Source: an uncultured Bacilli bacterium (GTDB taxonomy: Bacteria > Bacillota_I > Bacilli_A > RF39 > UBA660). Taken from it: 64,000 bases of DNA. This document shows positions 33,454 to 42,950 of this stretch, piece by piece. Where the stretch lies: NCBI GenBank assembly GCA_910576795.1, contig CAJTIX010000002.1:53731-117730 (forward strand), in the 5' to 3' direction. Position numbers and translations under genes: made by a program. Every line of letters begins with the position of its first letter. Within the stretch, counting starts at the first letter, position 1. A model generated the notes under the pieces. The model saw nothing but the letters and a program-made list of their open reading frames with translations. It was not told the DNA's origin and ran no database searches.

Positions 33454-33482
33454 TTGACAATACACAGTAGTTGGCATAAAAT
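33454..33482 (+). promoter_or_regulatory. Promoter of the PadR gene
   Basis: TTGACA (33454-33459), 17 bases, TAAAAT (33477-33482). The expected start near 33489 lies just in front of the GAGGTG ribosome site. Confidence 0.65.
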
Positions 33483-33501
33483 GATAATGAGAGGTGATAC
33501 T

Positions 33502-33825
33502 ATCAACACACAATTTAAAAAAGGTGTCCTAGAGTTGATTGTATTATTATGTGTCAGTAAAAAAGATATGTATGGCTATGAACTCATTGAAGAGGTTTCT
33601 AAAGTAGTTGATGTTAACGATGGAACAATTTATCCATTATTAAAACGACTTACAAATGAAAAATATGCTGATACTTATTTAGAAGAATCTACAGAAGGAC
33701 CACCAAGAAAATATTATAAAATAACAGTACTTGGAACAGATAGATTGCAAGAACTAATTGATAGTTGGACAACATTTGCCTCATCTGTCAATCAATTTAT
33801 AAAGGAGAGTGAAAAACATGAGTAA
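33502..33825 (+). CDS. PadR-family transcriptional regulator, probable ATC start
   Basis: The protein of about 107 residues (NTQFKKGVLELIVLLCVSKK, YGYELIEEV, DGTIYPLLKRL) is a clear PadR winged helix. GAGGTG at 33491-33496 is placed correctly for ATC at 33502, which yields the usual (M)NTQFKKG start. ATG 33481 and 33487 are in frame but lie in the -10 box or before the expected transcript start. PadR proteins repress genes next to them; here the DUF1700 gene follows with overlap. Confidence 0.82.
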   Translation: MNTQFKKGVLELIVLLCVSKKDMYGYELIEEVSKVVDVNDGTIYPLLKRLTNEKYADTYLEESTEGPPRKYYKITVLGTDRLQELIDSWTTFASSVNQFIKESEKHE

Positions 33826-35188
33826 ACAGAAATTTTTAAAAGAACTGGGAAAAAAATTAGAAATTTTAAGTGAGACGGAAAAAGAAGATATTTTAAATGA
33901 ATATCGTGATATCATTGAAGAAAAAGTAAAACATGGGAAAACAGAAGAAGAGGCTGTGAAAGAATTTGGAAGTATTGACGAACTGTCAAAAGAAATATTA
34001 TCCACTTACAAAATCAATCCTGAATATAATCAAAAAAAGAGTGAAAATGCCAAATCAAAGGATTTTGTAGAAACAACAGAGGGATTTATCAAAAAAGGAG
34101 CACAAAAATTATCCGAAGTAACAGAAAATATGGTAGATACATTAAAACAATCAGATGTAGAACTGACCACTGAAAAAATTTTCGAAATTATTCTAAAAGT
34201 TATTTTGGTGTTATTTGGGCTTGCTCTTTTAAAACTACCTTTTTATCTGATTGGAGAATTGGGTGCAAGTATATTCAATATTGGATTTGCACCATTCAAT
34301 TGGATTTCGGAAACCGTATGGAAAATTTTAGTGGAGGTTATATATCTTGCAGCTTGTATTTTAGTGATATTTACGATTATTACAAAATATACCAAACCGA
34401 TTTCAAAAAAGATAGAGGCATCTAGAAAAGAAAACTCAGAAGATACTGTTGCTAAAGAGGAAGATTCAAATTCTAAAAAAAAACAAGTAAATAGAGAACC
34501 TTCTAGTAATATTTTTATCACAATTTTAAAAATATTTGTATGCATCGTAGTTTTATTTCCAATATGGTGTGCAAACTTTGGGCTTGTAATTGCCATTGCT
34601 GTTGTAATTTATTTATTATGTCATGGCGTTTCTATGGTTGGTATCTTAATTTTATTACTAGGAATTACGATTATTGGCTTTGAACTTGGTCATATCATTT
34701 ATAATTTATTATTTGTAAGAAAAAAATATCATATGAGTTCTCTTCTAATTGGTTTTATTATGGTATTATTGGGTTCTTTTATGACACTAGATTATGTGAG
34801 TGAATTTACTTATTACAATACATTACCAGAAAACGAATTTAAAAAGAACACTATGATTTATGAAGAGGCAATTACACAACCAACGTATATTGATGCAGAC
34901 CATACTGAAATCATTATAGATTCTAGTTTGGAAGATTATAAAGCCAAATTAGAAGTTTCCTATTACAGTGAATATGTGAATGTTTCAAAACATGTGATTA
35001 CACATGATACTTATCATACGATTTATTTTGATATTAGTAATGTTCGTAATTCTTTCAATTGGAAACGAGACATCAATGAAAAATTCATCAAACAACTGAA
35101 TCGTAAAGAAATATTCAATTATAGTTTACTAGCAGATGTAACTGTTAAAATATATGTAAATGAAACTACAAAGGGCTTAATTCAATAG
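33818..35188 (+). CDS. DUF1700 membrane protein partner of PadR
   Basis: ATG 33818 follows AAGGAGAG. The first 60 residues have the DUF1700 pattern (FLKELGKKLEILSETEKEDI, KTEEEAVKEFGSIDELSKEI). Several transmembrane helices follow (about 115-150, 160-195, 235-300 and one near 310), then an extracellular-like end. PadR/DUF1700 pairs are common in Bacillota and may act in envelope stress. The two genes overlap by 8 bases. Confidence 0.82.
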   Translation: MSKQKFLKELGKKLEILSETEKEDILNEYRDIIEEKVKHGKTEEEAVKEFGSIDELSKEILSTYKINPEYNQKKSENAKSKDFVETTEGFIKKGAQKLSEVTENMVDTLKQSDVELTTEKIFEIILKVILVLFGLALLKLPFYLIGELGASIFNIGFAPFNWISETVWKILVEVIYLAACILVIFTIITKYTKPISKKIEASRKENSEDTVAKEEDSNSKKKQVNREPSSNIFITILKIFVCIVVLFPIWCANFGLVIAIAVVIYLLCHGVSMVGILILLLGITIIGFELGHIIYNLLFVRKKYHMSSLLIGFIMVLLGSFMTLDYVSEFTYYNTLPENEFKKNTMIYEEAITQPTYIDADHTEIIIDSSLEDYKAKLEVSYYSEYVNVSKHVITHDTYHTIYFDISNVRNSFNWKRDINEKFIKQLNRKEIFNYSLLADVTVKIYVNETTKGLIQ

Positions 35189-35197
35189 TCCTTTTTT
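35171..35197 (+). terminator. Terminator overlapping the DUF1700 gene end
   Basis: AAGGGCT and AGTCCTT pair (one G-U) with a 9-base loop and are followed by T residues. Confidence 0.6.
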
Positions 35198-35262
35198 AAT
35201 ACTATGGATACGTATTTCATATAATTATGTTATAATAAATAACGTAGAGTAGGGAGGATATT

Positions 35263-36090
35263 ATGAATTTAATTGAAATCATTAAAACAATCTCTTTAGG
35301 AATTGTAGAGGGCATTACAGAATGGTTGCCAATTAGTAGTACAGGACATATGATTCTAGTAGATGAATTCATTCATATGGATATTACACCAGAATTTAAG
35401 GAAATGTTTTTAGTTGTAATTCAACTAGGGGCTATTTTATCAGTGGTAGTTTTATATTTTTCAAAATTGTTTCCATTTACAATTGATAGGGGAATACATA
35501 TTGACAAAGATAAATTTTCAATGTGGTTTAAAATTATAGTTGCAACCATTCCAGCTGCGATTGTGGGAGTTCTCTTTGAAGATCAAATGAATCTTTATTT
35601 TAACAATTATCAAACAGTTGCGATAATGTTAATTTTATTTGGTATCTTATTTATTGTAGTTGAAAATCGTAATAAAAATAGAATACCAAAAGTAAATTCG
35701 ATTGCAGAAATTACTTATAATACAGCTTTTTTGATTGGTGTTTGGCAATTGATTGCTGCTGTTTTCCCTGGGACTTCAAGATCTGGTGCAACCATCATTG
35801 GAGCATTATTGTTAGGCGTTTCTAGAACAACGGCAACAGAATTTACCTTTTTCCTAGCAATTCCAGCTATGTTTGGTGCAAGTTTATTAAAAATAATCAA
35901 ATTTGGTTTCGCTTTTACAACATCAGAGGTCGTAATCTTACTAGTAGGTATGTTAACTGCATTTATTGTTTCTATTTTGGCGATTAAATTTTTAATGGGA
36001 TATATTAAGAAAAATGATTTCAAACCATTTGGTTGGTATCGTATTATTTTAGGAATTGTTGTTTTAGTTTACTTTTTCTTAATTGGATAA
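35263..36090 (+). CDS. uppP: Undecaprenyl-diphosphatase UppP (BacA)
   Basis: The 275-residue integral membrane protein carries the two family signatures: EGITEWLPISSTGHM (about 16-30) and PGTSRSGATIIGALLLGVSR (near 168-188). About eight transmembrane helices are visible. It dephosphorylates undecaprenyl diphosphate for reuse in cell-wall synthesis and gives bacitracin tolerance. AGGGAGG precedes the ATG. Confidence 0.95.
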   Translation: MNLIEIIKTISLGIVEGITEWLPISSTGHMILVDEFIHMDITPEFKEMFLVVIQLGAILSVVVLYFSKLFPFTIDRGIHIDKDKFSMWFKIIVATIPAAIVGVLFEDQMNLYFNNYQTVAIMLILFGILFIVVENRNKNRIPKVNSIAEITYNTAFLIGVWQLIAAVFPGTSRSGATIIGALLLGVSRTTATEFTFFLAIPAMFGASLLKIIKFGFAFTTSEVVILLVGMLTAFIVSILAIKFLMGYIKKNDFKPFGWYRIILGIVVLVYFFLIG

Positions 36091-36115
36091 TGCATGATTC
36101 ATAACTGAATACAAG

Positions 36116-36139
36116 AATCGAAGAAATTTCGATTTTTTT
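36116..36139 (+). terminator. Terminator after uppP
   Basis: AATCGAA and TTCGATT pair around GAAAT and are followed by TTTTTG. Confidence 0.75.
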
Positions 36140-36196
36140 GTTTATAAGAAGGAAATTGGAAAAAGACCTCGTATGTTATAGGTAGAGGTGGAATAA

Positions 36197-37108
36197 ATGA
36201 AAACCAAAGAATTAGAAATATTGAAATTAACATCAGATGTTGTATTTAAAGCATTTATGATGAGTAAACATACCAATGCACTCAAAGCAAGATTAATCCA
36301 TTTGATTACAGGAATCGATGAAAATCTCTTATTAAAAGCAGAATATCAAAGTACAGAATTACCCGTAAGAAACAAAAGAGATAAAATTTATCAAACCGAC
36401 ATTGTTGTAAAAGTAGATCACTGTATCTTAAATATTGAAATGAATGCAGAATATTATCCAGAATTTAAAATAAAGAATTCGGAATATCTTCATGTCATCG
36501 CAAGTGAATTATATGAAACAGGAGAGAAGTATGATCATAGATGTGTGATTCAAATTAATATCGATGATTTTGATGCTTATGGATTAAATGAATTAATCTA
36601 TGAATTTAGATTAATGGAAATGAGACATCATATTATAGAAGATGAAAATTATAGATCGTACCATATTAACCTATCCAAAATAGAAAATTCATGTTATACT
36701 AATAATGAAAACGAATTGGTGAATATCTTAAGAATATTCAAAGCGACAAATGAAGAAGAATTGGATTGTTTAAGAGGAGAAGGTTATATGGATGAAGCGA
36801 TTGATGAAATCAGAAGAATTTGTAGAGAACAGAATATCATAGGAGTATATAATGCAGAGAAAGTAGCAAACAAGGTAATGAACAACAGATTGGATTATGC
36901 GGAGCGCCAAGGATATGAAAAAGGACATAGCGCAGGATATCATAGTGGCGAAGAGGTTGGTGTGGAAAAAGGAAAAATAGAAGAAAAAGTAGAGATTGCT
37001 AGGAATATGTTAGAAGATGCTATGCCAGATGAAACAATTATGCGTATTTTAAATATTACACAAGAACAATTAGAGCAGTATAAGCAAACATTTTATACAT
37101 CACATTGA
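36197..37108 (+). CDS. Rpn-family PD-(D/E)XK nuclease (transposase-like)
   Basis: The 303-residue protein has the Rpn/PDDEXK_2 pattern: LTSDVVFKAFM near the start, QTDIVVKVDHCILNIEMNAE (acidic residues D and E-x-N, near 76-95), then a helical region and a C-terminal charged tail with G-rich YEKGHSAGYHSGEEVG. Rpn proteins are DNA nucleases that promote RecA-independent recombination. They are often multi-copy in Bacillota genomes. Confidence 0.83.
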   Translation: MKTKELEILKLTSDVVFKAFMMSKHTNALKARLIHLITGIDENLLLKAEYQSTELPVRNKRDKIYQTDIVVKVDHCILNIEMNAEYYPEFKIKNSEYLHVIASELYETGEKYDHRCVIQINIDDFDAYGLNELIYEFRLMEMRHHIIEDENYRSYHINLSKIENSCYTNNENELVNILRIFKATNEEELDCLRGEGYMDEAIDEIRRICREQNIIGVYNAEKVANKVMNNRLDYAERQGYEKGHSAGYHSGEEVGVEKGKIEEKVEIARNMLEDAMPDETIMRILNITQEQLEQYKQTFYTSH

Positions 37109-37204
37109 TAAATTGCTTGGAATACTTCCAAATATACATAACAAGGTATGATACCTATACGAAAAAAGGATGCCATCATATACTACTTATGTAGGTGATT
37201 ATAT

Positions 37205-37810
37205 ATGGTGCAAGTATTTCTTCTTATCTTTTCATTATCAATTGATTCTTTAATGGCAGGATTTTCACTTGGTATGAATCGAATTCGGGTTCCAATTCAG
37301 TATTTGATACTTTTAAATGGAATTGGTGCTAGTTTACTTTTCATGTCCATTTGGTTTGGTACTTGTTTGGATGTCATTTTTTCTTCTTACTGTTTGCGGA
37401 ATTTTAGTATAATCTTATTTTTACTACTTGGTATTGGTAAAATATTAGAAAGTGTTTTTCATAAATTAACAAGTAGAGAAAAAGAAATAAAAATTCGTAT
37501 GCATCAAGTGGAATTTATTTTTCATATTTATGCGAACCCAGAAGCATCCGATATGGATTTTTCTAAACATATCTCTTTCAAAGAAGCAATGTGTTTAGGA
37601 CTTGCACTTTCTTTGGATAATTTGACCATTGGAATAGGAATAGGATTATTAAAGGTATCTTGTATTTTAATAACACTGCTTAGTTTTGTAACTGGTATTA
37701 TTTTACTTGCTAGTGGTCATATGCTTGGAATGCATATTGGTAAAAAATGTAAATTTGAAACATCTTGGATTAGTGGAATCCTGCTTATCATTTTAGCATT
37801 TTTAAAATAG
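37205..37810 (+). CDS. MntP/YtaF-like membrane protein
   Basis: The 201-residue protein has six hydrophobic helices and two internal repeats with SIDSLMAGFSLG (about 11-22) and LSLDNLTIGIGIGL (near 135-150), as in MntP manganese exporters and the sporulation protein YtaF. The length and the shape of the loops fit YtaF. The cargo is inferred from family. Confidence 0.75.
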   Translation: MVQVFLLIFSLSIDSLMAGFSLGMNRIRVPIQYLILLNGIGASLLFMSIWFGTCLDVIFSSYCLRNFSIILFLLLGIGKILESVFHKLTSREKEIKIRMHQVEFIFHIYANPEASDMDFSKHISFKEAMCLGLALSLDNLTIGIGIGLLKVSCILITLLSFVTGIILLASGHMLGMHIGKKCKFETSWISGILLIILAFLK

Positions 37811-37832
37811 GTCTGTTAGATGCAGACCTTTT
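37810..37832 (+). terminator. Terminator after the MntP/YtaF-like gene
   Basis: GGTCTG and CAGACC pair with a 7-base loop and are followed by TTTT. Confidence 0.7.
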
Positions 37833-37879
37833 ATAATATGGCAAATTTTTGATTTTATAAAAATGTATCATAGATATCA

Positions 37880-38096
37880 TGCAAAGAAAATAAAGTAAAT
37901 AATTATTTGCAGAAAAATGAGATTCTAAAGACAACTGTTGTTATTACAGTGTGAAATCAAACATAGATTATAGTGAGAGATGAAAAAGCAAGAATGCTAG
38001 AGTTTGTTAGTATCTCTCCTAACACCTAGCTATGCTCACATAGTACCCCTTAAACTATCAGTTTCAGCGAAAAAAGATCATATTTGATCTTTTTTT
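37880..38096 (+). other. Structured intergenic region, possible RNA
   Basis: Between the MntP-like and TetR genes are several hairpins: ACTGT/ACAGT near 37934, GAGAGAT (37975-37981) with ATCTCTC (38012-38018), AGCA-AGAA-TGCT, an alternative GTTAG/CTAAC pair that excludes the former, and CTATG-CTCA-CATAG (38030-38043). A bidirectional terminator (AAAGATCA/TGATCTTT plus T tract) ends at about 38096. A weak TTGATT/TAGATA promoter lies near 37849-37876. No coding frame is convincing. Confidence 0.35.
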
Positions 38097-38668
38097 GGTT
38101 CATGAAATTCATTTGGTATTAACATTTCAATATAATGAATAATTTCTTGTTTCGAATATTTATTATCATGTTTTAACCACTCTAAACAAACATTAAATAC
38201 AGCACCCAAATAAAATTTTGAAATAATATCACCTGGTATAGAATCCCTCGTTATTTCCTTACTTTCTTGTATTTGCTTGATAATATCTTTATTAATGACA
38301 TCATAGAGTATATCAATTGTAATACTATTTCTATTATAAATCAGAATCGATACATAAGTTTCTTTTTTTTGCTCAATATGATCGAGTAATAATTTGATCA
38401 TTTTCAAATAATATTCCTTGGAATTTCGTATGTTTTGATTTTTTTCTAATTCGTGCGCCAGTGAATTCTTAAGATCATTAATATAAGCTGCCAATAGTTC
38501 ATATTTGTCCGCATAATGGGCATAGAAGGTGGAGCGATTGATCATAGCGTGCGTACAAATATCTGAAACTTTAATTTCTTCAAAAGCTTGGCTTTTCATT
38601 AAATTTTCTAAAGTCTCATATAATAACTTTTTTGTTTTAATAATTCTTAAATCAGTCTTTTCATTCAT
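38078..38668 (-). CDS. TetR/AcrR-family repressor
   Basis: The 196-residue protein has an N-terminal helix-turn-helix (KVSDICTHAMINRSTFYAHY, near 35-54) and a helical ligand domain. AGGTGA is 5 bases before ATG 38668. It is divergent from the MMPL transporter with about 180 bases between them, the usual arrangement for a repressor of an efflux gene. Confidence 0.9.
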   Translation of the reverse strand: MNEKTDLRIIKTKKLLYETLENLMKSQAFEEIKVSDICTHAMINRSTFYAHYADKYELLAAYINDLKNSLAHELEKNQNIRNSKEYYLKMIKLLLDHIEQKKETYVSILIYNRNSITIDILYDVINKDIIKQIQESKEITRDSIPGDIISKFYLGAVFNVCLEWLKHDNKYSKQEIIHYIEMLIPNEFHEPKKDQI

Positions 38669-38845
38669 GGAAATCACCTATATAAATTATACAAAGCTTC
38701 AAAATAGTTGTAAATATAAACTACATTATGTTGGATATTTATTCATACATAATGATACAATTGTTGGATATCATACAAAAATCTACTTATGTGCGTGAAT
38801 TATGTCGAAAGATGACATACAATGTTTTGTACTGGGAGGTTAAAC

Positions 38846-41800
38846 ATGAAAAAAATAAGTGATTTTATCTGTAAACATAAAGTTTCAATTGTAATTATAA
38901 CCGTATTACTATTGATTCCGTCACTCATAGGAATGAAATTGACTAAAATCAATTATGATATTTTAGTCTATTTACCAGAAGATATTGAAACCGTAAAAGG
39001 TCAAAATATTTTATCGGATGATTTTAATATGGGGGCTTTTTCGATTACGATTATTGAAAATATGAGTTCCAAAGATGTATTAGCACTCGAAAATAAAATC
39101 AAACAAATTGAAGGTGTAGCCAAAGTAATCAGTGCTTATGATGTAATTGGAAATGCGATACCAATCGAAATGTTACCAAGCGACATTCGCGAAAAAGTCA
39201 GAAATGGAAACACTGATTTACTAATGATTACATATCAAGATTCCACTTCATCTGAAATGACATTAAATGCAGTGGAAGAAGTCAAATCCATTACTGATGA
39301 TGCATGTAAAATTGGCGGGATGAGTGCGATGGTATTGGACACCATGAATTTATCTGAAACTGAAATTGCAATTTATATTGTGATTGCAGTACTACTTTGT
39401 ATATTGGTACTTGAAATTTCTCTTGATTCTTTCTTAGCACCAATTCTATTATTAGTGAATATAGGAATCGCAATTTTATTCAATCTAGGAACTAACATTA
39501 TTTTTGGTGAAATATCATACATTACGAAAGCTTTGGTAGCAGTTTTACAACTTGGTGTAACAACTGACTTTTCTATTTTCTTATATCATTCATATGAAAA
39601 TAAAAAAGGATTATTTAAATCCAAAGAAGAAGCAATGAGTCATGCGATCGTAGAAACGTTTACATCTGTAGTAGGAAGTTCCCTTACCACAATTGCTGGC
39701 TTTTTGGTATTATGTACTATGCAATTAACTTTAGGTACTGATTTGGGTCTTGTTATGGCAAAAGGTGTATTTTTAGGCGTTGTATGTGTACTCACAATAT
39801 TTCCAAGTTTGTTACTTGTCTTCGATTCATGGATTGAAAAAACAAGGCATAAATCGCTTTCATTACGATTTGAACATTTGCCTCATTTTATTATCAAACA
39901 ACATAAAAAAATATTCGTTATTTTCTTAATTTTGCTTGTTCCTGCTTATCTAGCAAACTCAAAAGTAGAGGTATATTACAAATTAGATGAAACATTACCT
40001 GAAACTTTAGATAGCATTGTTGCAAATCAAGAACTTGCTGAAAAGTTTAATATTGTATCACCAGAAATTATTTTATTGAACAAAGATTTAAAAGCAAATG
40101 AAGTCAATCAAATGATTACAGAAATTGAGGATGTAGAAGGTGTAGACTTTGTATTATCATTTAGTAAATTAGCCAATATGAGTATCACTGATTCGATGCT
40201 CAGTGAAGATGTCATTCGCATTTTTGAAAGTGACCAATATCAAATGATTTTACTCAATTCAACATATGGAATCGCAACTGATGAACTGCATGATCAAATC
40301 GCAACGATTCAGAATATCATTAAAAAATATGATCCAGATGCGATATTGGCTGGAGAAGGGCCTCTTATGAGGGATTTGGTAACAATTAGTGCTACCGATT
40401 TTAAAAATGTAAATGTATCATCAATTGTTTGTATACTTGTCATAATGTTGGTAGTATTAAAATCTTGTTCTTTACCAATTTTGTTAATTATGGTGATTGA
40501 GTTTGCTATTTTCATCAATATGGCGGTTCCTTATTTTGGAGATATTACATTACCATTCGTTGCACCAATTGTGTTAGGAACGATTCAACTTGGAGCTACC
40601 ATCGATTACGCTATTTTAATGACCACTACCTATTTGAACAATCGTAAAAAAGGAATATCGAAAGAAGAGGCAATGAAAACAACGATGCAAAATTGTACGA
40701 ATTCTATTCTTGTAAGTGGACTTTGTTTCTTTGCCGCAACATTTGGAGTAGGTGTTTATTCTAAATTAGAAATGATTAGTTCACTTTGTACATTGATTTC
40801 AAGAGGTGCAATTATTAGTATGATAGTTGTTATTCTGGTTTTACCATCTATTTTATTAATATTTGATGGATTGATTGGTAAAACTACTATGGGATTTCGA
40901 AAGGAGAGAAAAAATATGAAAAAGAATTTTAAAAAAGTGGTTACTACCGTGTTACTAGTTTGTATTGGTTTATCTAGTGTTCCTGTATCTGCACTCACCA
41001 AGGAAGAAACTGTTTATGTGAAATTAAATGCAGATGGAAGTACGCAGAAGACATTAGTGAATGAACATTTACTCAATAGAGCAAAATTGGAGGAAATGAA
41101 AGATATTTCAGATTTACAAAATATTTTAAATGTAAATGGGAATGAAAAATTTCAATTAACAAACCAAGATTTATTATGGAATGCGAACGGAAATGATATT
41201 TTCTATCAGGGAGTAACTCAAAAAGAAATACCTGTGCAGTTACATATTACATATTATCTCAATGGAGAAGAAAAAAAGTTAGATGAAATACTTGGAAAAA
41301 GTGGTAGAGTTTCGATTGTATTACAATATGAAAATAAAGATGCACATACAATCAATGGAGAAGTATTATATACACCATTTGTAGTAACAGCCGCAACTAT
41401 TATTGATACTACTTATAATTCTAATGTGGAGGTAAGCAATGGAAAAATTGTAAGCAATGGTACTAAGAATATTGTGATTGGACTTGCAACCCCTGGATTA
41501 TATGAAAGTATAGGAATAGAGGCTTTTAAGAATATGAACACCATTACAATTTCCTATGATACGAACAAGTTTGAACTTGCAAGTATTTATTCGATTGTAA
41601 CACCTAAAATTATTAGTAGTGAAGATTTAAAAATATTTGATAAAATGGATACGTTATATAGTAGTGTAAATTTATTGCAATCCTCGATCAATCAAATTGA
41701 AGCAGGGGCTAAATCTTTAGTAGATGGTGCTTCTCAAATTAATAATGGAACTTCACAAATCTATGAGAATTTAAATATGGTTGTTCAAAAATTGGGTGAA

Positions 41801-42673
41801 CTAGAAAAAGGAGCTACAAGTGTAGATCAAGGTCTACAACAGATTCTTTCTAAATTAAATGAAACTCAAACTTTGTTAAATGGTGATCATACAGAAAGGA
41901 TTACAGAAATCAATTATTTGATAGACCAAAATAATAAAGCACTTTCACAATTAAAGGCAACAAATGCAACACTTCAAACTACTTATGATACATTTCAATT
42001 GAAAGATATAGATGTTATAAGTATTATGGCTTTTACAAAGGATACATATGCCAAATTTGGAAAACCAGATTTAAGTGATGCACAGGTAATGGAAATGAAT
42101 TTACAATTGGCAACTGTAAAAAGCACTTATGAGGCAAGTTATGCATCCAATTTACAACTGATCAGTTTACTAGAGGGGAATAATCAGGCATTACAAACAA
42201 CTTTGACAACGCTTCAAAATATAAGTGGCCAAGTAAATACTTTAATAAATACTTTAGAAGGTTATATGAAGGAATTAGAAGTAGGTGCTAGTCAAATAGT
42301 AGACGGAACTTCGCAAATCAAAGAAGGAGTTGCTCTTTTGACAAGTAAAACCCAAGAACTTTCTATTGGAACACAGAGTTTATCAGTTGGAACAAATCAA
42401 CTATTGAGTGGTATTACTACATTCAATCAGGAGGGAATTCAAAGTTTAAGTGGATATGCTTATACTGCTAAAGCGTTAAAAGATAAACTGACTACATTGG
42501 TAAAATTAGGTGAATCCTATGATACATTTACGATGAAATCATCTGATACAGAGGGTAGTACTCAATTTGTATTAACAGTAGATTCTGTTAAAATGAAAGA
42601 AAGTAAATCAGTTGTGAAGGAAGAAAAACCAAAAGAATCGTTATGGACAAAAATCAAAAATTTATTTAAATAA
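38846..42673 (+). CDS. MMPL/RND-type transporter fused in frame to a secreted YhgE-like domain
   Basis: ATG 38846 follows GGGAGG. Residues 1 to about 690 form an MMPL exporter: N-terminal helix, extracellular loop, five helices including GVTTDFSIFLYHSY, a repeat of the same plan with LGATIDYAILMTTTYL. From residue 691 the sequence restarts as MKKNFKKVVTTVLLVCIGLS, a typical signal peptide, followed by a beta domain and a coiled coil with ASQINNGTSQIYENL-type repeats as in YhgE/Pip proteins. Related organisms usually have these as two genes. The frame has no stop between them and an AAGGAGAG ribosome site sits before the second ATG. TetR is the likely regulator. Confidence 0.82.
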   Translation: MKKISDFICKHKVSIVIITVLLLIPSLIGMKLTKINYDILVYLPEDIETVKGQNILSDDFNMGAFSITIIENMSSKDVLALENKIKQIEGVAKVISAYDVIGNAIPIEMLPSDIREKVRNGNTDLLMITYQDSTSSEMTLNAVEEVKSITDDACKIGGMSAMVLDTMNLSETEIAIYIVIAVLLCILVLEISLDSFLAPILLLVNIGIAILFNLGTNIIFGEISYITKALVAVLQLGVTTDFSIFLYHSYENKKGLFKSKEEAMSHAIVETFTSVVGSSLTTIAGFLVLCTMQLTLGTDLGLVMAKGVFLGVVCVLTIFPSLLLVFDSWIEKTRHKSLSLRFEHLPHFIIKQHKKIFVIFLILLVPAYLANSKVEVYYKLDETLPETLDSIVANQELAEKFNIVSPEIILLNKDLKANEVNQMITEIEDVEGVDFVLSFSKLANMSITDSMLSEDVIRIFESDQYQMILLNSTYGIATDELHDQIATIQNIIKKYDPDAILAGEGPLMRDLVTISATDFKNVNVSSIVCILVIMLVVLKSCSLPILLIMVIEFAIFINMAVPYFGDITLPFVAPIVLGTIQLGATIDYAILMTTTYLNNRKKGISKEEAMKTTMQNCTNSILVSGLCFFAATFGVGVYSKLEMISSLCTLISRGAIISMIVVILVLPSILLIFDGLIGKTTMGFRKERKNMKKNFKKVVTTVLLVCIGLSSVPVSALTKEETVYVKLNADGSTQKTLVNEHLLNRAKLEEMKDISDLQNILNVNGNEKFQLTNQDLLWNANGNDIFYQGVTQKEIPVQLHITYYLNGEEKKLDEILGKSGRVSIVLQYENKDAHTINGEVLYTPFVVTAATIIDTTYNSNVEVSNGKIVSNGTKNIVIGLATPGLYESIGIEAFKNMNTITISYDTNKFELASIYSIVTPKIISSEDLKIFDKMDTLYSSVNLLQSSINQIEAGAKSLVDGASQINNGTSQIYENLNMVVQKLGELEKGATSVDQGLQQILSKLNETQTLLNGDHTERITEINYLIDQNNKALSQLKATNATLQTTYDTFQLKDIDVISIMAFTKDTYAKFGKPDLSDAQVMEMNLQLATVKSTYEASYASNLQLISLLEGNNQALQTTLTTLQNISGQVNTLINTLEGYMKELEVGASQIVDGTSQIKEGVALLTSKTQELSIGTQSLSVGTNQLLSGITTFNQEGIQSLSGYAYTAKALKDKLTTLVKLGESYDTFTMKSSDTEGSTQFVLTVDSVKMKESKSVVKEEKPKESLWTKIKNLFK
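40916..42673 (+). other. Internal start: separately translated YhgE-like secreted protein
   Basis: Inside the long frame, AAGGAGAG (40901-40908) lies 7 bases before ATG 40916. Translation from there gives 585 residues with a classical signal peptide ending SSVPVSA, a beta-rich domain and a repetitive coiled coil (ASQIVDGTSQIKEGV). This suggests that the second half is also, or only, made as its own exported protein. Confidence 0.6.
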
Positions 42674-42682
42674 ACAAAAAGA

Positions 42683-42723
42683 AAATCCAATTATGTTTCG
42701 TAAAAAAAATTGGATTTTTTTAG
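42683..42723 (+). terminator. Terminator after the transporter gene
   Basis: AAATCCAATT and AATTGGATTT pair and are followed by TTTTAG. Confidence 0.75.
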
Positions 42724-42812
42724 TTTTTGACAAAATATTTTAAATAAGGCTTTAGTTTATTTAAAAAAGGATTTTAAAAGGTTCTGTTGTAATATTATAT
42801 TGAGGTGGTAAA

Positions 42813-42950
42813 ATGGATAATTTAAGTGGGTTTCAAAATGGAAGTAGGTTTTCACAATATTTAAATGAAAAAATTTTTGATTTTGATGATATTATTGAGA
42901 GTATGTATCATCAACGTAATGATAAGGTTTTTCATTATGAAGGAAGTTAA
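42813..42950 (+). CDS. Small protein upstream of DUF3800, 45 residues
   Basis: GAGGTGG precedes the ATG. The acidic, aromatic peptide (MDNLSGFQNGSRFSQYLNEK, then FDFDDIIESMYHQRND) overlaps the DUF3800 start by 14 bases, so the two are coupled. No family was recognised. The fixed arrangement suggests a partner or regulator of the DUF3800 protein. Confidence 0.58.
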   Translation: MDNLSGFQNGSRFSQYLNEKIFDFDDIIESMYHQRNDKVFHYEGS

